Positions 43,401 through 55,500 of a DNA stretch of 64,000 nucleotides are shown piece by piece; positions within the stretch are counted from its first letter, which is position 1, and each line of letters starts with the position of its first letter. A program made the position numbers and the translations under genes. The notes beneath the pieces are model-generated. The model saw nothing but the letters and a program-made list of their open reading frames with translations, ran no database searches and was not told the origin of the DNA. Location of the stretch: contig NC_091123.1 of the NCBI RefSeq assembly GCF_040183065.1, forward strand, positions 9,418,001 through 9,482,000, written 5' to 3'. The DNA is from Periplaneta americana. Its lineage: Eukaryota > Arthropoda > Insecta > Blattodea > Blattidae.

Positions 43401-44829
43401 GAAAGGTGAGAGGGTAATAATTGTCTATTGCAATTTTTTGCAATACTAAGATTTAAAATCTGGAGTGTTTTGGAGAAATGATAAGAGGGAAACGGGAGTA
43501 CCTCGAGAGAAGCCCTCTGCAACATCTGCTTTGTCCATCACGACCTGGCTGGGGATCGAACCTGGGCTGCCTGGATGGAAGGTCAGTGTGCTATCATTTG
43601 AGACACAGAAGTAGCCAGGATGTGTAAATATTCTGGTTTTCAGTCAACAAGTAAAAAATAAAATAAGTGTTTCCTTTATTTTACATAGTTTCATTCTTTT
43701 CAATTTATGGGCATGGCAACTTGGCAAATATATGTACAACACCAGGTTCATATTGAATGAAACATGTTTTATTGGTATGTCAGGGACAAAGCATTTTACT
43801 GAAGTCTGGGTATTGTTATTGTTGTCAGTATTACTCTTTGTTTTCATCTGCATCTTGCTTTCAGAGTTTGATATCTGAAGTTCGTTTTATGTAATAATAT
43901 TGCCTTCCTTTGAATTCCTTGGCAGTTACAACTGTCCCCAACAATGGCGAGAAGAAAGTTATAATTCTTGTTGACAAGCCTTCTAATTGGTTGCCATTTA
44001 ATCAGATATGCAACAACGGCAAATATTTAAGAATATTGAAGAACTCGAAAATTATAAGATGGAAATGTTTTTCGATTTATCTTGGGTATAGTTTTACCAG
44101 TCCTGGACATAGGGACCAGGATCCCTAGGCAGTTAACAGAATTGGGTCTTCTTTTTGGTAATTTCCAGAGTTTTTCAAGACTTTCGAGAACATTCTGTTT
44201 GCACACAATGTCAAAATATCTAGATAGAATCTTCGAGAATGTTCCTGTAACTGCTGTACTATCATTCACTAAACATTTCAGGAATATTCTATTTTACGGA
44301 ATTATTCTATAGAATTTTAAGACACTATATACTAGAAAATGTTATAGAACAAACTCAGGTGCGATGCGAAACAATCAAAGAAATAAAGAACATGAACACA
44401 ATGTTTTGTCAAAAAATTAACTGTGTTTAATTATTTTCTAATTCATTTGAAAAAACTGACATTATGTTTCGTGTCCTCTGTCCTCAATGTGTACTATTTC
44501 GTTCGCGCGCACACACACACACAAACACACACGACTGAAATAACCTTGTACATTGAAAGGAACGATAGAGTATGCTTAAACACTTAAATGAATAGACAAC
44601 CTATGTAACATTTTGTGATTAAATGCATGGTTAATTAGAAAATTAAGTTTCAAGTTTCAGCAGTCCAGCAACATCGCCGCTAACACGCACTCTCGTGATA
44701 CAGATGTAAGAGGTCAATTAACTCGGTGTTTTTTTTCTCAATTGTTTAACTACCTCTTATGTTATATACAACATGAGTTATTCATTCTGAAAATCTGCAA
44801 GGCTATTTCACTTCCACCATAAATACCAC

Positions 44830-44894
<65 letters not shown>

Positions 44895-47800
44895 TAGTCG
44901 TCATGAAGAGCAGTCGACTTTTTGTGTAGCTCTGCTGTTTTCACAGTGTTCAGTTATTACTACATTCGTCTGTGTCCTCATTTAAGGCGCTTAGCTAACT
45001 CCGTAAAATGCCGGCTAGCAAAGATACGTGTTCAAAATGTAACGCTGCTTTCTTCGGCAGACAAAAATTCCTGAAGTGTGCTGGGCCTTGTGGCCTAAGA
45101 TTTCATCTGGACTGTTTAAATTTGAGTGAAGTTGAATACGATTTTTTCATGAAGGGAGGCATTTCTTCCTTTAAATGTGCTAAGTGTATCAGTGCTGCGA
45201 AGGCAATTCATGGTGATAACACTCCTGTGAAACCCACCAATAAGGCTGAAAAGAAGATCATCTCGCCTACTAGAGAACTGGATCTACCTAATCTACAAAG
45301 TGCGGAATCTCTTTCTGTTCAAGTTGAGACGGTGAGGCTCAACAGTGTGTCTATTCTAGATACTTTAACAGTTATTCTTGAACATGTGAAAAATCTGGAA
45401 AAAGAAATGGGTGAGTTAAAGAGTGAGAATACTGCCCTCAAATTACAAATGGCTGAGATTATGGTAAAAAATTCCTGTCCTTGTAAGCCTGATCAGATTG
45501 TCTCTAAATTGGGTCAACAGTCGACTGTTAACCCTGTTACGAAATCCTTCAGCAGTGTAAAATCTCGCAATCGTGCGAAGTCAGCACCAAGTACTTCATT
45601 TCCTCTTACTCAACATAACAGTAATGAGGTAACCTCTGCTGTCGTACGCTCAGATGATAGCACTGTTGTGTTATCAAATAACGTTGACTCTGATGGTTTT
45701 CAAACGGTAACCTGTAAAAAATTTAAGAAACGAGATCCTAAAGTTGGCACTCTAACTAATAGCAACTTAGAAATGACTCCAGAGAGAATCAGAACCAAAT
45801 CCCTTTTTGTTTCTAGATTTAGTCCTAATGTGAACGAGAATAATATTAAGGATTCACTCTTTAATCAACTTAAATTAAGGTCCCTCTTAATAACCAAATT
45901 GAAAACTAAATACCAATCGTATTCCTCTTTTCACATCTCAGTTGATGAGAGGGATTTCGAGTTAATTAATAATTCTGATATTTGGCCTGCTGGATGCCTC
46001 ATTGCATCCTTTTTTGATAAACTTAAACCTGAGCAGCATTTTGCTCCACCAGGTACTTCTGTTCATTCTAGGGTTAATGCCTCTTAATATTATTCTCTAA
46101 TTCTCAATGCACAGTTCTAATAATCATCTTGAGATATTTTACCAAAATGTTCGTGGTCTTAATACAAAAATTGATGAAATTTTTCAAAATGTAGTAAGTA
46201 ATAATGATATCATTATCTGTCTTACTGAAACATGGTTATCTGAATCAGTATTAAATACAAATTTATTCCCTAACAATTATACTGTGTTTCGTGCAGACAG
46301 AACCTACGAGGACACCAATAAAAAAAGAGGTGGGGGTGTCCTAACAGCGATTAACAACCAGTTACCTTTTACGTGTCGGCAATATGATTTAGAAATTATT
46401 AATGAATGTGTTTGGATTGAAATTAAAATGGCTGACGGTATTAATTTATTAATTGGAAATCATTACTTCCCACCTGATTTCGGTTATAATCACTTAAAAT
46501 CTTACCTCAATTTTCTTGAAAAAAACCTTGATACTCATAATTTTAGAATAGTAATTATTGGTGATTTCAATTGTCCTGGCATGGATTGGTCAACTGGTTT
46601 TAATCGTAATGATACTCATTACTACTCTAAAATTAAATCCGGTGATTTATATTCCTCGTCTTGCCTTCTGGGATTAAACCAAATTAATTTTACTGTTTCA
46701 AGTAAAAATCTACTTGATCTTGTCTTTACTAATATCATTAACAGTACAGTTGAACTAGCCAATCATTCTCTAGTTTTGGAGGACTTTTATCATCCATCTA
46801 TCTCCATTAATCTTGAAGTGTATTTGCCGCTACCTGATCACTGCCCATCTAGTACCTTCATGAATTATTCTCAAGGTGATTACTTGAAACTCTACTCCAC
46901 TCTATACAATCATGATTGGAATTCCATATAATAGACTACTGATGTTAACGTTGCTACTAACTCGTTATCTCAAATTATGAACAATGCTATATCTCTAGCT
47001 GTTCCTGTCACCTTCGTAAAAAAATCGCACTATCCTAAATGGTTTTCAAATAGCTTGCGTATACTTACAGTATTAAGAAAAAGAACAAAGCACATAGAAA
47101 TTTTAAGAAATTCAAAACTGATCATCATTATCAAATTTTTTCCAATTACAGAAAACAAGTTAAAGCTATGATTAAATATGATAAATTTAAATGGTTACAA
47201 TCCATTGATGAAAATTTGAAGAATGAACCCAAGAAATTTTGGAAATATGTAGAATCTTTTCGAAAATCCAATAATTACCCCACCGAATTATTAATAAATG
47301 GGGTTCACATTACTGATCAGAAAGAAATTGCTAATGCATTTGCTAACCAATTTAAATCGATTCAAAAATAGCCTAATTCTAATCTCTGTTTGTTGGATTA
47401 TAATTCTACTGACTTCTTATCCTTACCTAAAATTACAGTTGATGACGTTTCATTAGCCATAAAAAAGCTTAAACCTAATAAATCCAAGGGCACTGATGTC
47501 ATTCCTGATTTTATTATTAAGGGATGTTCTAATATTCTAATACCTGTTTTAACTTTTATATTTAATTTAAGTTTATTAACCGGTACATACCCTATGCTTT
47601 GGAAAGAAGCATCCATTATTCCTATCTTTAAGAATGGTAAAAAAAATGTTGTTTCCAATTTCAATATTTCAATATTAAACAATTTCTCAAAAATTTTTGA
47701 AAAAATAATCCACAAACATGTTTCATTTTATGTTAAGAATAAAATTAATTCAGCCCAACATGGTTTTACTAAAGGTAAATCAACAACTACAAACTTAGTA

Positions 47801-49073
47801 TCCTACCTTAATCTTGTTATGCCTGTTGTTGAAACGCAAGGTCAAATTGATTCAATTTATATCGATTTTAGCAAAGCGTTTGATGTTGTACCTCATAATA
47901 TTTTGATAAATAAATTAGAAAACTTTGGTCTCTCTTCTAACTACATGAGCTGGTTTGAAAACTATTTAACTAATAGACAATGTTGCGTTCGTCTAGGTGA
48001 TTCTCTCTCGTACCCATTTCATTGTTTATGTGGAGTTCCACAAGGATCTACATTGGGCCCTCTATTATTTTTATTATTTATAGATGACATATGTAAAAGA
48101 ATAAGTTCAAACTACCTGTTATTTGCTGATGATCTCAAAATCTTTCGCTCAATAAATAGTCCTGCCGATTGCCAAACTCTTCAAAATGATATTAACTCTA
48201 TTGAACTTTGGTCTGACAATAATGGAATGAAAATTAATGAAACAAAAACTTTTGTCATTTCGTACTCACGAAAAGCTACTTCCATAAAATTTAACTATTC
48301 TCTTAACAACGTCTGTATTATTAGGAAAAATTCTATTAAAGATCTTGGTGTATTACTCGATTCTAAATTATTCTTTCACGATCATGTTCAATATATTTAT
48401 AATCATTCAATAAGGATGCTTGGTTTAATAAGGTCTATAACTTATTCTTTTTCTACTCCAGAGTCACTATTAATTCTATACTTTACTTTGGTTCGATCTA
48501 AACTTGAATATGCATCTGTAGCCTGGAATTCCATTACTTCAACTGATTCGGTTAAATTGGAAAATATTCAAAGAAAATTTATTTCCTTATGTGCTTTTCG
48601 ATTTATACCCAATTCCTCTGACTTTAACTATGAGATTACCTGTAAATATTTTAACTGCTGTAGCCTTTATTCTAGACGTCACAACCTTGATTATCAATTT
48701 CTTTGCAAAGTTATCAAGGGTGATATTGATTGTGAGTCTATCATAAACAACATCAGCCTTCGTATTCCTACAAAAGGTTTAAGATTTAAAAAAATTTTTA
48801 TAACAGAAATCCAAAATCACTTTCTCCAGTCTGTAGATGCACAAAATATGCCAATTTGCATGGGCACAATTTAGATCCTTTTAAGGTATAGTTTCGTTTT
48901 GATTATTAGTATTTACTGTTCTTGTTATCAATTTTATTTATGTATGTTTTTGTTTATTAAAGATATTATTTATTTGTTTTTACACCTTTGTATCTTCTGT
49001 TTGTGTATTGTGCTGAACTATAATTGGCCTCTGGCTGTTGTTCAGCACACAAATATTAATAATAAATAAATAA

Positions 49074-49131
<58 letters not shown>

Positions 49132-51423
49132 TCCCTGTCCGAGACCCCCTCCAAGGTTGGGACCCTAGGCAGCAGTTCGCCATTGCATAAGACAAAAAAA
49201 TTACTTCACAAATCCATGATTGGAGGCAGTACTACTTCTCAGAGTGGATCCAGGCGATGAAAATGTAGCAAGGACATCTCAATAATGTCAGTTTTTGTTT
49301 ATTTATAACAATATAACCTATGTGAAACCTCTTTTATTTTGGTACTTTGTTTTAGAGTGTTAAATTATTTTATATTTACTACACCATCTAAAGCAAGCAA
49401 GTTAATATATTTTTGCGTCTTTTTAATCTTGCATAGTGTAAAGATGAAATTAAAGTGTCGCAGATTTTTACTTTTTAAATGTGGTAACCCTAGACTAATC
49501 TCTTGTTTAGAATTATGTATGTATACTTTTGCTGCCATAAATAAGAATCCCTCTGCTTGCTGTGTAAGACATAATTTAATTAAATAACTTTCTGCTCATT
49601 AGATCATACAGCACCAGCTCAAATGAGAACAGAGCTAAGAAGAGGAAACTGAATGATGCCAAAGGAACAGACTCACAGAATCTTGTGAATGTAACAAATT
49701 CATATGAAGAGAAATTTTCTCCAGGCTTTACAGTCGATAAAGATGGATATGTTGAGGTGTACACTGATGGAGCCTGTGAACAAAATGGCCGAGTTGGAGC
49801 AAAGGCAGGCATTGGAGTTTGGTTTGGAGATAATCATCCTTTGTGAGTAACATAATTTCTATATCCCTGTAGTCAAGCCTATGCAGTAACGATTAGTGAA
49901 ACCAGGTGGCCCGAGTTCGAATCCCAGTCGGGGCAAGTTACCTAATTGAGATTTTTTCCGGGGTTTTCCCTCAGCCCAATATGAGCAAAAGCTGGGTAAC
50001 TATCGGCATTATCACCTTCATTTTATTCAGATTCTAAATAACCTGAGATATTGATACAGCATCCGGAAATAACTCACTAAGCATAGCCCTTTAATGTGTC
50101 CTCCAAAATGTGGCATGTATGTAAAAATTCTATTTTACAAGGATTGACAAGGAGAAAAAAATTGTACTGTATCAGGGATACACCGACACATAAAATACAT
50201 CATCCAGTTTCGAGAATGAAACTACAATTGAAGACTGTGATCCCAAAACGTGTTAAGTCCATTTTTATGAAAGGACTGGGCTAGTTTTTGTATCCACTGT
50301 TTACGGACTCAGCGAGTTTTCAAGTGACGTACACAATAACACAAACTTTTATATAAGGATTGACGTTGTTTTGGAAGAAAACAAGCTTAAAATATAATGA
50401 TAGAAGTCTCGTACATAACCATGTATGGCATATGTATCAATCATGAAAATGGCCAAATGAACTGCACGACTTTTAGGATCACACTCTTCAGTTGTGTTGG
50501 TTTGAATGTTTTATTTTTGTTTCGGTTTACAAATGAAGAGTGTGGGTCTATATAGATAAGGGAAGTAATTAATGAAGCTCCTGCAATATATTTTCTCTTC
50601 GCATGAAATGACATTCCGAAATTAAAACTCGCAATTACAAATCAAACAAGGGGTAGACAACAAATCTGCATCTGCTCACAATACTGAGAGATAAAAAGGG
50701 GCCATACAGCACAGCTAATTTTATATTTTGTATTTTTTTTATATAGCAGGCCATGAAGTGTGCAATAAAGTAACTTTATTTCACGTTGTTCAGAGAAGAC
50801 CTGCTTTTCATATATGCAGAACTAATCAGAATGTCCCTATTTTTTGTATTGGTAGTAAATAAAATACGTTATTTCATTACTTTCATATGATGAATTTAAC
50901 ATAAAAAAAGACGAAGGACATACTGTATTTCACACAGTTTTATTTATGATGTTAATGTAGCATTTCTGTTACTGAAAATCACTAGAACCAATAAGTTCAT
51001 GCATTTGCATATATTTTTCCATTGGTTGTAATTAATTGCTGATACATTTAAGCTTATCAAACCAAATTTTATGTTCCATATATTTACATATTTTGACGTT
51101 TTTTATAAATGCATAATAGTTAATGATATTAATATTATTGTGGCATATTTTCGCGTTTAAGCTCATTAAAGCTGTTTTTTTTTTGTTGCATAAAAATGCA
51201 TAGTTTGGGTTTTTAAAATAACATTATATTCCATTTTTGAAAAGTGAAATCTTTGTAATTGTTTTTACCAAAAAGGTATTGAAAGTTTTGCAAACACTGA
51301 ACGAGTGTGCCGCTCTCAACAATAAATGTAAGTTTAATCTCATCTAGTTTGACCCATAATGTTATTTCACTTATTGATATATTGCTTATTATTATTACTA
51401 TTATTATTATTATTATTATTATT

Positions 51424-51460
<37 letters not shown>

Positions 51461-52550
51461 AGAAATATAGAATTCTATTAATGCATATTTATTGCCATAT
51501 TTTAAGCTTTTTAAAGGCATACTTGCATACATATTTATTATGTTTTTAGGGCATGAACTCCTGGCCCTAGTAATCACATTAACAATATTAAAATGTTAAA
51601 GGCATAACATCAGAACAACCTGACCATTCATTGTTTTATTTTATTGCCATCTTCACATTATGCATGCTTGTTTACCTGCGTGTATTTCTGATTTCTGTTG
51701 TCTTCAGTGATACAAGTGGTTTCTGTCGTTAGCATCAGTTCCAAAAATCCACAGGTTAAAAATCCTGTCGCTAACAATGGATTTTCGAAAGTGATATAGG
51801 AAGACCTGAGTTGTACATTTACAGTATGTCAAAAAACCTCTTATCTTCGAATGAGAGGTTTCCAATAAAATTTTACTGCTTATTTCTCATCTTTCATCTT
51901 GATCTGTCTTCCTGTGACAGAGGATTACAAATTCCGTATCACTGCCTCCGGAATTTAACATTTTTAACTTCAAACCAGCAGAGTCCAGGAAGGTCTTAAT
52001 TGACCATATCTGGAAGCATTAAAAATTTGCCAACTTCCAAATTGCTTAATCTATTTCCTTCACTTCCATGAAAATGTTTCTAATATTATGAATATTAATA
52101 ATAAGAACAAGTTATCATGTAAATATGTTTATGACAGACAGTACCATATTATGCAATATTTCAGTCTCTCTGTGATCAGTTTTTCCTATTTTTAGTGTGA
52201 TAATTTGTTTTCTTTAAATAGGAATTATTCTGAACGTGTACGTGGACGCCTGACTAACAATACTGCAGAAATTCAAGCTGCAACCTGTGCTGTTGATTTG
52301 GCAAAAAGAGCAGGTAATATCTAACATATCAGTTTGGTATAATAATCAGTTACAGTGGTGGCCAGAAAGTTTGAGAACTGATCACATAGCATTCTTGTAT
52401 TGCTTGCTGTATTATGAGTTTTAGAAAACGTTTCTGATATAACAATAATACCTTATTGTATGTCAGTACTGAGGCACTTATGCATCAGCGTGCCTGACTT
52501 CCAAATTTTTGGGGAGACACACTTCAGGCAGAGTAAAAAAAAAAAAAATA

Positions 52551-52596
<46 letters not shown>

Positions 52597-55500
52597 CCTG
52601 TAGCTGAAATATTTTGCAGGTGAACATGGATACTTTACTAAAACAGGTTTTCCAGTGGTGGGAGGAGGAGGGGAAACACTGTTGCTATGCAGATTTATTT
52701 GAAGTTTATAAAAGGAGGACTGTTTTGTTTGTAAATTTTTGTTTATTAAATTCTGATGCCTAGGAGCCTATACACACTACTATATTTTTTGTATATACAT
52801 TATTGTTTTCTTTCATAAAATTATGTATTTTGTTTATTTGGCAAACCCGGTAAGTCTCTTGGATGCAGGTGACTCTTCAAGGTTGCTAATTTCCAGAGTA
52901 ACGTGTTACAAGTAACGCCATTATTAGTAACAGTTACGTTTTTCAAAATAATGTTCGGTAACAGTATTATTACTTAAATGAAGTAACTATAACTGTAATG
53001 AAGTGACGAAAATATCATTACTAATTTTGTTAATTTTAATGTATTTTGTTGTAAGAATCTCAGACAGTATAATACCGTCCTTATTTGTAACAATATCAAG
53101 TTATTTTTATCATTTCAACAATATATATATACTTTGTTAACATTTTCTCTTGCTTGGTCTAGGCTCACTCATATCCATTCGGTTCGTTGTGAGCACTAAC
53201 TATATTTCCATCTTCCCTGCTAGATGTGCATCTAATAATAATCCATGGCGCTACAGCCCACGAAGGGCCAAGACCGACCAGCTGGCTGTTGGCCTCACGG
53301 CCAATGCCGAAGCAGAGGTGGACGATTATCCAACCAGAATGGAGGTATCGTGTGGTTAGCATGATCAGCCCCCCAGCCATTATAGCTGGTTTGCGTAACC
53401 GGATTTCGCTACCTATCGTAACTTTCCAAGTGCATAATGATGCTGGGTGGGCACCGGTCCCATACACTGGCCGAATTTTCATGAGAAAATTTCTTCCCCC
53501 ATGAGGACTCGAACCAGCGCGCATTCCGTAACGCGAGTCCTAGGCAGGATACCTTAGACCATGACGCCACGGCATGGGACTAGTCACCTGCATCCCCATG
53601 TTAACTGTCTAGAATACTCCTTCCCAATCGCTATCAGTAAATATTGCAACAGTATCGTCAGCAAAACAATACACTTTGCCTTTTGTGACATTTTCTTCTA
53701 AAAGTAGTAGATTAACAAAAGAGGACCTAATACAGTTCCTTGCAGAATGCCAATTTCCACGGTAACATCTTCACTCATCGCATGTTTCTTCATTTTATAT
53801 TTTTCCTTCCATATTGATGAAGTTGGTAGTTGGTAGGTATTCTTCAAAGTTGTACACAATTGCTTCTAGTTTTTGCATGAAATTTAATTTGACAGCAAAA
53901 TGGGAAATTGAATTTCCCATCCAGTCTAGGTATTTCAGAGATATGTTTTGTATTATTTTTTTATTATTCAATCTTATTAATGTATCCAACAAGATGTTGA
54001 TAATATGAAATCCACTATAGTCTTCCATTAGAATTTCTTCTAACACATGAGGGGTACTTTGATTGGTCTTCATTATAGATGCCTACCATCAGTAGTCAGA
54101 GCTGAAGTGTGGCCAATATGTGTTGCAAAGTTGATTCTTGTGTGACTGATATTGATTTCTTTAATTTGCTTCATTTAGGATTTATGGATGAGCATTATTA
54201 AGTATTCATATCTTCATGATTATTACACCATAAACATATTTAAGGGAGTCTGTACACTAAATTTGGGGGGGAAAAAAAATTAAATTTTGGTTTTTATCGC
54301 TTTTCAGTGGTTTAATATGTGAAAATGGTAATATGATTTTATTTCTTCTAATTGTCAGTTTTTAGCCCTATCTTCAGCAAAATGCAAAAAAATGTTATCA
54401 ATGAAAAATTGTTTTCTTGCCAACTGCTCAGTGGAATTTTAAATTTAGTTAGACAGTTGTATATATAAAAGTATGTTACATATGCCCTATTTTTTCTACA
54501 TTTGTATCTTTTATCACTCTGAGAAAAGTTCACCCCCCAAACTTGAGGAATTTAACATTGCAAGATATGGAAACTTTGATACCATTTTTCTGCACATTCT
54601 TATTTTTTGTGATATTGGTACACTTTTCTCAGAAAGTATTGTACCCAGAAGACTGAAATTAATATGCAGTATCAATGTGATGGCATTTTACACAGTAGTT
54701 TAAAAAAAAAAAAAATTCAGTTTATTTCTATCTTCAGCAAAAATAAATAAATTTGCAGTTATTCTTAATGCAAAAAATGTTATCAATGAAGTTTTTTTTT
54801 TTTCCGACTGCTCAGTGGAATTTTAAATTTATTTAACCAGTTGTATACTTAAAGGTATGTTACATATGCCCTGTTTTTTCTACATTTGTATCTTTTATAA
54901 CTTCTGAGGAAAGTGTACCCAAAATTGAGAAATTTAACATTGTAAGATACGGAAGTACAGACTCCCCTTAATGGGACTGTCAGAAAAGTGAAGTCAGTGT
55001 AGATGTAACTGTCTTATAATGAGACTTTTCTGGCTTTTGTTAAAAGCACTTGAACATATCTTGGCAAATTTTGTACATTTTTACGTCATTTTGTTTCTGT
55101 AAAATTTTGCTTTTGTCAGAAGAGAGCCAGTTGTTGATGCATATGTTTGTAAAATGAAAGTCAGTTTCTGCCTCTTATAACAAGTTTTTCTCATTACAGG
55201 AATCGCAAAATTACTAATCCACACTGATTCTCAATTTCTAATATCATGCATAACTGTTTGGATTCACAAATGGAAGACAAATGATTGGAAATTGAAAGAT
55301 GGTGGTCCAGTCAAGAATAAGGAAGATCTAATAGCATTAGACCAAGCCCTGGAAGGAATAAGTGTACGATGGGTATGTAGAATTATTGTCAGAATTATCT
55401 CTCTCTGCCCACACACCTATCTGTTCGTTTATCCAGCTCTTGGTCCATTAATCTGTGCACAGATACAATGTTTAAAAACTAATATTTTAAAATAAATACA

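Larger units (their letters stand above)
44894..49075 (+). mobile_element. near full-length LINE (PHD-type ORF1, EN-RT ORF2)
   Basis: A 4.2-kb non-LTR element with a ~110-bp 5' UTR, ORF1, a short gap, ORF2 and a 3' UTR. The 3' UTR has a hairpin: gtgctgaac pairs with gttcagcac near 49010-49048. (ATT)n lies on both sides (44830-44893 and 49074-49129), so the insertion is within a microsatellite or copied it as target duplication. Clade: CR1/Jockey group, judged from the PHD-like ORF1, endonuclease and absence of an RNase H domain. Few breaks, hence fairly young. It fills part of RNase H1 intron 2 in sense orientation. Confidence 0.92.

Noticed and set aside
43900-44340. Possible exon near 43910-44312
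   Set aside because: Overlapping frames on both strands without a known domain. RNase H1 exon 2 joins exon 3 in phase without it.
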